Of a stretch of DNA of 25,866 nucleotides, positions 8,700 to 16,083 are shown piece after piece. Origin of the DNA: JBAPRR01 sp049281195 (GTDB lineage Bacteria > Actinomycetota > Acidimicrobiia > Acidimicrobiales > CAVXTF01); NCBI GenBank assembly GCA_049281195.1, contig JBAPRR010000318.1, positions 1-25,866 on the forward strand. The letters run 5' to 3'. A model generated the notes under the pieces. That model was not told the origin of the DNA, made no database searches, and saw only the letters and a program-made list of their open reading frames with translations. Made by a program: the position numbers and the translations under genes. Position 1 is the first letter of the stretch. Each line of letters starts with the position of its first letter.

Positions 8700-9992
8700 T
8701 TAGGGAGTTGCCGGCCAGATCTCCTCGGGTTCTTTGCCATTGGTCTCCGGTAGAGCGAAGAAGACCAATGCGATTAGAACGCTTGGTAAGAAGGTGACCG
8801 CCGCAGCCACCCCGAACCGGTTTCCGATGTCGGCGATCAGTCCGAAGACGAGCAATCCGACCGCGGCGCCGAGGACACCGGCCGCCACGTTCCAACCGCC
8901 CACAGACGCTCTCACCTCGGTCGGGAACAGCTCGTTGGCAAGCGCACCGGCGGCGGGAGCGAAGGTCGCGGCGATCCCCACCCCGATGACATAACCGGCG
9001 AACATGCCGGTCTTAGAGCCGCTGTAGGTGACGACCTGGGTGACCGCCAGGAGCATCATCATGAACGAGGCCGTCTTTCGCCTGCCGAAGTGGTCGGCCG
9101 ACCAGCGTCCGGCAAAAAGGCCGAGTAGCCCTGTAGCTCCGGCACAGACGACCATCAACGCGGTGACGGTCCCGGCCACATGAAGGATGTTCTGTGCGTA
9201 CAGGAACACGAACGTGTTCGCCGGACCTGTGACCACTGACAGGAAGAAGGCGAGCAGCGCCACGATCAGCATGCGGCTGCGGTACGGCGGCCTCATCGCG
9301 GCGAGGATCACGCTCGTCTTTTGCTTGCCCGCAGATTGACGTTTCGCTCTGGCCTGAGCCACCCCGATGAAGCGGACGGGCTCCTTCAGCTTTCGTGCTG
9401 CGAAGGGCAGCGTGGCCAGGGGGACCGCCGCGAGAAGGCAGATCCCGCGGAACCCGAGGGTCGAACCGGCCAGGCTGTGGATTATCGCGGTGACGCCCGC
9501 ACCCACGCCGTAAGCCGCGGCCACCGCGGCCATGGCTTTCGCCCGGTCCTTGGATGACGTCTCTTCTGCCGCCAGCACCGAGCACAGCGAGTTGGCCGCG
9601 CTCAGCATCGGCCGGCCCGTGGCGAATATGACGACGAACCACCAGTAGCCCGGGCTGGCCGCGGCGATGAGCGTGATGGTGAGACCGACCGTGGTGATCG
9701 CCAGCAAGACGATGCGCCTCCCCAGGCGGTCCGCGATGGCCGCCAGGGGAAGCGCGCCGAGCGAGGCCAGGCGGATTATGGCCAGGCCGAGACCGAGCGA
9801 CGAGCCTGAAAGGCCGGCCTGGTTGGCGATCGTGGCACCGCTTGCGATGTGGCCGAACGATTTGGCTACGTCGCCGAGGGCTGCCACCACCCCGAACTGG
9901 CCCACGCCGGACGCAAAGGAGATCCACGCGATCGCAAGCACCGGGACCGAGGTCCAACGGTTGAGCGACAGTGATGGCGGGGCCTCCTCCAT
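8700..9992 (-). CDS. MFS transporter, 12 transmembrane segments
   Basis: This is a 430-residue major facilitator protein. Two halves of six helices are visible, with the cytoplasmic loop motif DRLGRR at 88-93 in the first half and the related DHFGRRK in the second. The loop between halves (about 205-225) is basic and holds the only long hydrophilic stretch. The ATG at 9992 is the chosen start; no strong ribosome site precedes it. It faces the exported-protein gene tail to tail with 46 bp between them, in which I see no convincing terminator. Direction of transport and substrate cannot be told; sugar or organic-acid uptake and drug export are all possible. Confidence 0.85.
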   Translation of the reverse strand: MEEAPPSLSLNRWTSVPVLAIAWISFASGVGQFGVVAALGDVAKSFGHIASGATIANQAGLSGSSLGLGLAIIRLASLGALPLAAIADRLGRRIVLLAITTVGLTITLIAAASPGYWWFVVIFATGRPMLSAANSLCSVLAAEETSSKDRAKAMAAVAAAYGVGAGVTAIIHSLAGSTLGFRGICLLAAVPLATLPFAARKLKEPVRFIGVAQARAKRQSAGKQKTSVILAAMRPPYRSRMLIVALLAFFLSVVTGPANTFVFLYAQNILHVAGTVTALMVVCAGATGLLGLFAGRWSADHFGRRKTASFMMMLLAVTQVVTYSGSKTGMFAGYVIGVGIAATFAPAAGALANELFPTEVRASVGGWNVAAGVLGAAVGLLVFGLIADIGNRFGVAAAVTFLPSVLIALVFFALPETNGKEPEEIWPATP

Positions 9993-10081
9993 CGCACCCG
10001 TTTACCAGGTGCAGGACCGTCCGGTCCGCCACCTGGGGCCGAGATGTGGTCACCCCGCCGAGATTCAGCCCAGAAGAGGTC

Positions 10082-11821
10082 CTAACCCTTGGCCGTATCC
10101 GGCTGGTACACGTACTTGCCGCCTCTCAGCCACGATGCCCAGGCCGCGACCATGCAGGCGATGACTGCGAATATCAGGGCCTCGTGGAGCCCGTTTCTGA
10201 AAGGCGCCTCGATCAAAGAGGGAAAGAATCCCCGGCCGGTGATGGTGGCGGCGTTCGCTTTGGGCAGATGCGAGAGAACCGACGACCCGAGCAGGTGCTG
10301 CATGGGGTTGTAGCCCAAGAATGCGGCGAAAAGGATGGAGACAGGCGGTAGATGGGAAACGCGGAGTGCCGCGGCGGCAGGGACCCCGTGAGTGACGAGC
10401 CCGTGGTACATGGTCGCGGGAAGAGTTCCCGACAGCCCGACGATCATCAGTGTGAAGAAGATCCCGATGGAGAAGACCTGCGCGGAGTTCTGGAACGTCG
10501 AGTTCATCCCTGAACCCACTCCGCGGTGTTCGGCCGGAAGGCTGTTCATGACCCCGGCCCGGTTCGGGGCGGCGAACGCCCCCATCGCCAGCCCGTTCAT
10601 GAAGATGATCAGTGCGAAGACCGGATACGAGAAGTTGACCGGCAAGAAGTCCAGCAAAAGAAACGACGCCGACGCGGCGATCATCCCTCCTGTGGCGAAC
10701 GGCCTGGATCCGTAGCGATCGGAAAGGATTCCCGAGATCGGGCCCGCGAGCAGGAAGCCCCCGGTCAACGGCATCATGTAGATGCCGGCCCAAAGAGGCG
10801 TATTGGTGAAGGCGAAGCCGTGCAGGGGCAGCCATATCCCCTGTAGCCAGATGATCAACATGACCATCAGGCCTCCGCGCCCGATCCCGGCCAGAAAGCT
10901 CGACAGGCTCCCTGCGGTGAAAGCGCGTATCCGGAACAGCTTCAACCGGAACATGGGATCGGACACGTTCGTCTCGATGATCGCGAAGCCGGCCAAGCAC
11001 GCCACTCCCCCGGCCAAACAGCCGATCACGAACGGACTCGTCCACCCCATGTTGCTGTGCCCGTAGGGCTGAATCCCGTAGGTGATCCCGACCATGATGG
11101 CGATCACGCCGAGCGCGAAGGTGATGTTGCCCGGCCAGTCGAGCTTGGCCTTCGTCCGGCGCGGGATCTCGCGGAGGCTCTTGTATGCCCAGACCGTCCC
11201 CAACAGCCCGATCGGCACCGAGACCAAGAAAATGAGCCTCCACTGGATGGGCCCCAGCAATCCTCCGAGAACGAGGCCGATGAACACTCCGCTGATTCCT
11301 GCGACCTGATTGATACCGAGCGCCATCCCGCGCTGGTTCTCGGGGAAGGCGTCAGTGAGGATGGCTGAGGAGTTGGCTATCAGGAAGGCCGCTCCCACAC
11401 CCTGGAAAACCCGGAACACGACCAGCCAGATCGCCCCTGCCGGTCCCGACAGCCACGTGACGGTGAGCACGAGGGAGAAGAACGTGTAGATGGCGAAGCC
11501 GAGGTTGTACATCTTCACCCGGCCGTACATGTCGCCCAGCCTGCCGAAACTGACCACCAGCACACTGCTCACGATCAAGAAGCTCAGGATCATCCACAGC
11601 AGATAGAAGCTGTTCCCCGGAACCAGCGGATCGATATTGATGCCCCGAAAGATGTCCGGAAGAGAGATGAGCATGATCGACGAATCGATGGTCGCCAGCA
11701 GGATCCCGATCGTCGTATTGGTGAGAGCGATCCACTTGTAACGGTCCTTGTCTTGGGCCGTCGCCACAACCTTCGATGTGGGTCCCGGCGGAGTCGTTGC
11801 ATCGGCGACGCTTCGGGACAT
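10082..11821 (-). CDS. DHA2-type (EmrB/QacA) MFS exporter, 14 transmembrane segments
   Basis: This 579-residue proton-coupled transporter is of the 14-helix DHA2 type, typically drug or metabolite exporters. The first helix follows RYKWIALTNTTIGILLATID, the loop motif GRLGDMYGRVK is present, and the fifth-helix region reads ALGINQVAGISGVFIGLVLGG. It is clearly paralogous to the transporter at 18949-20649, sharing long blocks such as FRIRAFTAGS, IIWLQGIWLPLHG and SYPVFAL/AYPVFAL along the whole length. The ATG at 11821 is chosen; a TTG one codon earlier is possible. A TAAGAT hexamer 8 nt before the ATG suggests a leaderless transcript, and a perfect palindrome lies just upstream of it. Confidence 0.87.
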   Translation of the reverse strand: MSRSVADATTPPGPTSKVVATAQDKDRYKWIALTNTTIGILLATIDSSIMLISLPDIFRGINIDPLVPGNSFYLLWMILSFLIVSSVLVVSFGRLGDMYGRVKMYNLGFAIYTFFSLVLTVTWLSGPAGAIWLVVFRVFQGVGAAFLIANSSAILTDAFPENQRGMALGINQVAGISGVFIGLVLGGLLGPIQWRLIFLVSVPIGLLGTVWAYKSLREIPRRTKAKLDWPGNITFALGVIAIMVGITYGIQPYGHSNMGWTSPFVIGCLAGGVACLAGFAIIETNVSDPMFRLKLFRIRAFTAGSLSSFLAGIGRGGLMVMLIIWLQGIWLPLHGFAFTNTPLWAGIYMMPLTGGFLLAGPISGILSDRYGSRPFATGGMIAASASFLLLDFLPVNFSYPVFALIIFMNGLAMGAFAAPNRAGVMNSLPAEHRGVGSGMNSTFQNSAQVFSIGIFFTLMIVGLSGTLPATMYHGLVTHGVPAAAALRVSHLPPVSILFAAFLGYNPMQHLLGSSVLSHLPKANAATITGRGFFPSLIEAPFRNGLHEALIFAVIACMVAAWASWLRGGKYVYQPDTAKG

Positions 11822-11829
11822 CAACCCCG

Positions 11830-11835
11830 ATCTTA
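11830..11835 (-). promoter_or_regulatory. Candidate -10 (TAAGAT) for a leaderless DHA2 exporter transcript
   Basis: On the minus strand TAAGAT matches the actinobacterial TANNNT -10 pattern and ends 8 nt before the ATG at 11821. That distance would put the transcription start at or beside the start codon. No Shine-Dalgarno sequence is present, in agreement. Confidence 0.4.
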
Positions 11836-11836
11836 C

Positions 11837-11850
11837 CGTTCACGTGAACG
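11837..11850. promoter_or_regulatory. Perfect 14-bp palindrome, probable operator between divergent genes
   Basis: CGTTCACGTGAACG is a perfect inverted repeat 16 bp upstream of the DHA2 exporter start. It sits directly behind that gene's candidate -10, in the -10/-35 spacer. This size and position are typical of TetR-type repressor sites. No TetR gene is in the window, so the regulator is unknown. Confidence 0.5.
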
Positions 11851-11903
11851 TTGCGATGGCCTGTGGCACAGAGATTCCCGCGGTCGAGCACGGGGGACGT
11901 GGT

Positions 11904-11909
11904 TAGCAT
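11904..11909 (+). promoter_or_regulatory. Candidate -10 (TAGCAT) for the SnoaL-like gene
   Basis: TAGCAT fits TANNNT and ends 8 nt before the GTG at 11918, again the leaderless spacing. There is no ribosome-binding site before that GTG. Confidence 0.35.
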
Positions 11910-11917
11910 CGCCGGCC

Positions 11918-12280
11918 GTGGCAGAGATCGTCGACAGATACCTCGAAGCGGTAGTGACGCACGACTGGGATGCGTTCGCCTCATGTCTTTCCGAGGACGT
12001 CACCCGCATCGGTCCGTTCGGAGACACCTATAACCCTAAGGCGCCCTACGTGGAGTACATCTCCAAGTTGATGCCGACGCTCGAGGATTACTCGATGCAC
12101 GTGGACCGCATCAGCGACACGGAGAACTTGACCGTCGTCGAGCTCACCGAGTCAATGCGCTTCGGGGAAACCCTTCATGTGACGCCGGAAGTTCTCATAT
12201 TCGAGATCGGCGCTGACGGGCTCATCTCGAAGATCGACATCTTCATCAAGCGACTAGGAGACCCTCCGAAGCTCGTTTGA
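11918..12280 (+). CDS. SnoaL/NTF2-like small protein
   Basis: This 120-residue protein begins VAEIVDRYLEAVVTHDWDAFASCLSEDVTRIGPFGD, the helix-helix-strand opening of SnoaL-like NTF2 cone folds. It continues with MHVDRISDTENLTVVELTESMRF and a final VLIFEIGADGLISKIDIFIKR strand-turn-strand. The fold hosts small-molecule isomerases, cyclases, hydratases and pure binders; the active residues here are not recognisable, so no reaction is assigned. The reading frame is open further upstream, but the fold starts at the GTG, which has a TANNNT hexamer 8 nt before it. It diverges from the DHA2 exporter, and its stop is 1 bp from the stop of the convergent binding-protein gene. Confidence 0.75.
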   Translation: MAEIVDRYLEAVVTHDWDAFASCLSEDVTRIGPFGDTYNPKAPYVEYISKLMPTLEDYSMHVDRISDTENLTVVELTESMRFGETLHVTPEVLIFEIGADGLISKIDIFIKRLGDPPKLV

Positions 12281-12281
12281 G

Positions 12282-13367
12282 CTATCCGACAAGCTCGACG
12301 CTCTTTCCTGATTCCCAACGCCGCAGTACCAGATAAGGACCCTTCAATGCGGCGTGGTCGTAGTGGCCGAAGCCCATGACGGTTCCGGCGAGTCCGCTCG
12401 CAGCGGGCATCCTCTTCACCGACTCGAGTCCGAGGCGAAGGCCGTCGCGCGTCAGGTGCGCGGTACGAGCGAGCCCCTCACCCACGATTCGGCCGACGTC
12501 GTAAGCAGCGACTCCCACCGGTCCGCCGCCGGTCTTGCGGTCACGAGCGCGGAGATCGGCGAGGGTCTCGTTGGTGTCCGACAAAGTGTCGACATAGGTC
12601 CATCCCTCCCACAGAGCACGCCAGTCGCGGTGCAGGTAGGCGAACATCAAAGCCGAGTTAGCCACGACGGGGATCTCCCACTTGGCTTCGTCGACCGCAT
12701 GGGCCAGGCCTCGGGCGCCCACTCCCATGCCCAGATAACAGATCGCCGAGGGCTCTGCCGCCCGGATGCGGTCGACCGCGCCTTTCACACCGGCAGCGGT
12801 ATCTGCGAGCGGGTCAACGGCCACACTCGCGACCACGCTTACCGATGCAGCCTCTGCCCCGACTGTGAACGTGTCGGCATACCCACGACCGACGGGAGTC
12901 CGGTCGTACACGACAGCCACGTCGCGGTGACCTTGGCTTCGTAGATACTCGAGCAGAACCAAGGGCTCTTCTTCGAGCGAGCCCACCTGGTAATGGAACA
13001 TCCACGAGCTACGGGTTCGCTCTCCTCCGGTGTAATTGATGCAGGGCACCTGCGCGGACTCGGCGAGCTGGCCCACTACGAGTCCGTTGTCGCTCACCGC
13101 AGGCCCGATGATCGCCAGTACTCCGGAAGAGACGAGCTCGCCGAAGCAACGCTCGACGTCGAAGATGCTCCCGGCAGGAAGCCCATGGGCCTGGCGCGCG
13201 ATCAGCTCCACGGGACGATCGAAGCGCTCCCCCACCTCGGAGATGCCGAGCATGATCGCGGCCTCAACCGACTCTCCCCCGTCGTGCTGCAGGAAGTCAT
13301 AAAGAACGCCTATCCGTGCCGGCGCCTTCGTGCCCGCCGGTGGTGCAGAAGTCTTCTCGTCGGCCAT
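12282..13367 (-). CDS. Type I periplasmic-binding-fold (LivJ/AmiC-like) ligand-binding protein without signal peptide
   Basis: This 361-residue protein has the fold of branched-chain amino acid/amide-binding proteins: ARIGVLYDF (17-25) as first strand, GVLAIIGPAVSDNGLVVGQLAESAQVPCINYTGGE (82-116), then GHRDVAVVYDRTPVGRGYAD linking to the second lobe. The ATG at 13367 is chosen because the fold begins 17 residues later and the longer frame runs into the amidohydrolase. There is no hydrophobic leader or lipobox, so it should stay in the cytosol unless another protein exports it. It follows the amidohydrolase stop by 1 bp. With no ABC permease or ATPase nearby, an AmiC-like sensing role is as likely as transport. 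Confidence 0.75.
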   Translation of the reverse strand: MADEKTSAPPAGTKAPARIGVLYDFLQHDGGESVEAAIMLGISEVGERFDRPVELIARQAHGLPAGSIFDVERCFGELVSSGVLAIIGPAVSDNGLVVGQLAESAQVPCINYTGGERTRSSWMFHYQVGSLEEEPLVLLEYLRSQGHRDVAVVYDRTPVGRGYADTFTVGAEAASVSVVASVAVDPLADTAAGVKGAVDRIRAAEPSAICYLGMGVGARGLAHAVDEAKWEIPVVANSALMFAYLHRDWRALWEGWTYVDTLSDTNETLADLRARDRKTGGGPVGVAAYDVGRIVGEGLARTAHLTRDGLRLGLESVKRMPAASGLAGTVMGFGHYDHAALKGPYLVLRRWESGKSVELVG

Positions 13368-13368
13368 G

Positions 13369-14655
13369 TCAGCGGTCGATGCCGCGCCGGCCGGCCAGAT
13401 CGCCGACCCGAATCTTCTTGGTGGAGGCCCTGTTGGGCGCTGTCGGCCGGTTGGCGGTGTCGACGTCCGTCGCTGTGGCCCGTAACGCGCCCACCGTGCA
13501 CTCCTCACGGGACCGGTAGCTGAACGGGTCGTAGCGAAAGTGGCGCATGGCGTTCAGGTGGGTGATGGCGTTCACGTCATCGTCGGGCACGCCATCGAGA
13601 GATTTCATGAGCCGTTCTGCCGAGACCGGCCACGTCGAGTCCGAGTGCGGGTAGTCCGCCTCCCAGCAGATCGTTTCGAGACCGACCTGATCGCGCTGGG
13701 CGATCCCTGCCGGGTCGTCGATGAAGCAGGTCACCATGTGCTCGCGGAAGACCTCGCTGGGCAGGCGGTTCCCGAAGTCCTGACCGGTCCAGCCGTGTTG
13801 TCGTTCATATGTCCAGTCCATCCTCTCCAGGAAATAGGGAATCCAGCCGATCCCCCCTTCGGAGAGCGAGATCTTCAGATCCGGGAACTTGCGGAGAACC
13901 GGGGACCACAAAAGGTCTGCCGCGGCCTGAATGATGTTCAAGGGCTGGAGCGCCAAAAGCACGTCGATAGGTGCGTCTACGGCCGTCATCACTAGGGACG
14001 ACGACGAGCCGATGTGCAGGCACACGATCGCCTGCTCGTCCGAGCACGCGGCCCAAAACGGGTCCCAGTGCTCCGAGTGGAAGCTCGGAAGCTTCAACTT
14101 GGCGGGGTTCTCCGAGAAGGAGACCGCGTGGCACCCCTTGGACGCGAGGCGGCGAACTTCGTCCGCCATCTGCTCGGGATCCCAGATCGGCACCAGGCCC
14201 AAAGGTATGAACCGGCCCGGGTAGCTCCCGCACCATTCGTCGACGTGCCAGTCGTTGTAGGCCTGGAGCACGGCGAGGCCGAGCTGGCGGTCGTCGGTGG
14301 CCTTGGCGAACAGCTGACCGCACAGGTTAGGGAAAGACGGGAAGCACATCGACCCGATCACGCCATTCGCGTTCATGTCACGGATGCGCTCGTGGATGTC
14401 GAAGCAGCCGGTCCGGATCTCGTCGAACGTGGTCGGCTCGATGCCGTACTCCTCCACCGGACGGCCGACGACCGCGTTGAGGCCGATGTTTGTGGCGTCC
14501 ATCCCGCAGAACCGCCACACCTCGGTCCCGTCCTCACGGCGCAGCACGCGGGGCGCCTCGTCAGTGAATCGCAACGCAAGCCGTCCCTCGAACATGTCGG
14601 GCGGTTCGACCACATGGTCGTCCACGCTCACGAGCACGAGATCCTCGAGCTGCAT
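13369..14655 (-). CDS. Amidohydrolase-2 family metal-dependent hydrolase/decarboxylase
   Basis: This is a TIM-barrel amidohydrolase of the ACMSD-like group, 428 residues. Metal-ligand candidates are D12-x-H14 in SVDDHVVEPPDMF, H214 in CLHIGSSSS and D334 in WEADYPHSDSTWP. E266 lies in the family stretch LSEGGIGWIPYFLERMDW. The frame is open well upstream to 15078, but the fold starts at the ATG at 14655, which has GGGAGG at good spacing, so the extension is spurious. The tail after about residue 385 is low-complexity Arg/Thr/Ala. It starts divergently from the CoA-transferase pair. Relatives hydrolyse or decarboxylate cyclic and aromatic acids; substrate unknown. Confidence 0.87.
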   Translation of the reverse strand: MQLEDLVLVSVDDHVVEPPDMFEGRLALRFTDEAPRVLRREDGTEVWRFCGMDATNIGLNAVVGRPVEEYGIEPTTFDEIRTGCFDIHERIRDMNANGVIGSMCFPSFPNLCGQLFAKATDDRQLGLAVLQAYNDWHVDEWCGSYPGRFIPLGLVPIWDPEQMADEVRRLASKGCHAVSFSENPAKLKLPSFHSEHWDPFWAACSDEQAIVCLHIGSSSSLVMTAVDAPIDVLLALQPLNIIQAAADLLWSPVLRKFPDLKISLSEGGIGWIPYFLERMDWTYERQHGWTGQDFGNRLPSEVFREHMVTCFIDDPAGIAQRDQVGLETICWEADYPHSDSTWPVSAERLMKSLDGVPDDDVNAITHLNAMRHFRYDPFSYRSREECTVGALRATATDVDTANRPTAPNRASTKKIRVGDLAGRRGIDR

Positions 14656-14666
14656 GGAGACCTCCC

Positions 14667-14680
14667 CAGTCCAGTCAGTT
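14667..14680. promoter_or_regulatory. Sequence words shared with the MarR operator region
   Basis: CAGTCCAG (14667-14674) and CAGTCAGTT (14672-14680) both recur in the region before the MarR gene: CAGTCCAG at 21192-21199 on the same strand, and CAGTCAGTT at 21207-21215 on the opposite strand. They sit just upstream of the amidohydrolase ribosome site. Co-regulation by that MarR protein is a possible reading; chance is not excluded. Confidence 0.25.
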
Positions 14681-14706
14681 GAATGACACAGCCTGGCCAG
14701 TTCTAT

Positions 14707-14718
14707 GACACGCGTGTC
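14707..14718. promoter_or_regulatory. Perfect 12-bp palindrome in the divergent promoter region
   Basis: GACACGCGTGTC is a perfect inverted repeat between the amidohydrolase and CoA-transferase genes. ATGACAC occurs at 14683-14689 and again at 14705-14711, two helical turns apart. This would be an operator if the CoA-transferase starts at 14743 or later; with a start at 14683 it would be coding. Confidence 0.35.
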
Positions 14719-14742
14719 GGAGATCACACTATCGTCGCCCGG

Positions 14743-16083
14743 ATGAGCGGGACCTTGGGGGCGGACCAGCCGGCCGGCGACCCCCCGATGGCGCTTGCCG
14801 GAGTCCGGATTCTCGACTTCACACGTCTCGGGTTCGGCGCGCAGGCGACCCTCATATGCGGGTGTCTCGGAGCCGAGGTGATCCGCGTCGAGAGTACGAC
14901 CCGCCCGGATCCCGTGCGGGTGATGCCCCCTTTCCTGCCTGACCCGGGCACGAAGTCGATCGGGTTCGGGAGCGCCACCCTCGCCGACACCAAAGCAGCG
15001 ACGAGCGCCAACCGGGGCGCTGTCTTCTACAAGTACAACACCGGCGGCAAGAAGAGCATCACGGTGGATGCTTCGCACCCCAAAGGTCTCGCACTACTGA
15101 AGGATCTCGTCAGCGTCTCCGACGTCGTCACCGAGAGCTTCGCTTCGGGCACACTCGATCGTTGGGGACTGTCCTACGACGAGATGCGAAAGCAAAGAAG
15201 TGACGTGATCTATGTGTCGATGTGCGGGTTCGGTCATTCCGGTCCCGACAAATCGCACGTGACCATGGGCCCCACCGCCCAGGCGCTCACCGGGCTCACT
15301 TTTCTGGTGGGGATGCCTGACCGGCCTCCGGCGGGTTGGACGTTCTCGTACCTGGATCACGTGGGCGGATATATGGGAGCGATCGCGATCCTCACCGGCC
15401 TTCTCCACAGATCGACAACCGGCGACGGGCAGTACATCGACGTGTCCCAGTTGGAGCCCGCCACCGCGCTGTCGGGGTCGATACTTCTCGACGCGCTTGT
15501 GAACGGCAGACCGGCCAGGCGCGCCGGATTTCCGACCGGAAACCGCAGGGATTACCCACCGACCGCTCCCGGAGGTGCGTACCGCGCCAACGGAGACGAC
15601 AAGTGGATCGTCATCTCTTGTCGCACAGAAGAGCACTGGCGCGGTCTGGTGAAGGTGATGGGTGATCCGGCGTGGTCGGCGGAGCCGCGCTTTTCAACGA
15701 TCGAACAGCGCGTCTCGAACGCGGAGGAGTTGGACACTCTGGTCGAAGCTTGGACTCGCGACCTCGACCGTTATGAGGCGATGGACATGCTGCAGGCTTC
15801 AGGTGTTCCCGCCGGCGCCGTCCAAGATGCTGCGGATCGCCTCGAACGCGACCCTCAGCTCGCGGCCCGTGGCCATTTCTCCATGCTCGGCAACTCCGAG
15901 GTGGAGCCTCTACCGCTCGAAGGCGTCCCGTTCCGGATGAGCGCCACCCCGCCGGACACCGCAGGTGCGATCCACCGGGGACCACCGCTTCTGGGCGAGG
16001 ACACCGATCAGATCCTGAAGGAGATCGTCGGTCTGGGTGACGAGGAGATCAGCTCACTTCGCGAACAGGGCGTGCTCCGGTGA
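14743..16083 (+). CDS. CaiB/BaiF family CoA-transferase, first of an adjacent pair
   Basis: This family III CoA-transferase has MALAGVRILDFTRLGFGAQATLICGCLGAEVIRVES as its N-terminal core, a GGKKSITVDASHPKGLALLKDLVSVSDVVTESF segment, and PPLLGEDTDQILKEI near the end. At the catalytic-aspartate position the segment reads YIDVSQLEPA, giving a glutamate (E238 from this start). Start choice is uncertain: ATGs at 14683, 14743 and 14788 are in frame and none has a good ribosome site; the last lies immediately before the fold. Its stop overlaps the GTG of the next CaiB/BaiF gene by 4 bp. Tandem family III genes are known to form heteromers, as in benzylsuccinate CoA-transferase BbsEF. Substrate unknown. 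Confidence 0.85.
   Translation: MSGTLGADQPAGDPPMALAGVRILDFTRLGFGAQATLICGCLGAEVIRVESTTRPDPVRVMPPFLPDPGTKSIGFGSATLADTKAATSANRGAVFYKYNTGGKKSITVDASHPKGLALLKDLVSVSDVVTESFASGTLDRWGLSYDEMRKQRSDVIYVSMCGFGHSGPDKSHVTMGPTAQALTGLTFLVGMPDRPPAGWTFSYLDHVGGYMGAIAILTGLLHRSTTGDGQYIDVSQLEPATALSGSILLDALVNGRPARRAGFPTGNRRDYPPTAPGGAYRANGDDKWIVISCRTEEHWRGLVKVMGDPAWSAEPRFSTIEQRVSNAEELDTLVEAWTRDLDRYEAMDMLQASGVPAGAVQDAADRLERDPQLAARGHFSMLGNSEVEPLPLEGVPFRMSATPPDTAGAIHRGPPLLGEDTDQILKEIVGLGDEEISSLREQGVLR

Noticed and set aside
13365..13508. N-terminal extension of the ligand-binding protein as a possible signal peptide
   Set aside because: The 47 extra residues are Arg/Pro/Gly-rich without a hydrophobic core and overlap the amidohydrolase coding sequence, so they are neither a signal nor likely translated.
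14656..15078. Upstream extension of the amidohydrolase reading frame across the divergent promoter
   Set aside because: The extension lacks family sequence, would overlap the CoA-transferase, and the ATG at 14655 has a strong ribosome site.
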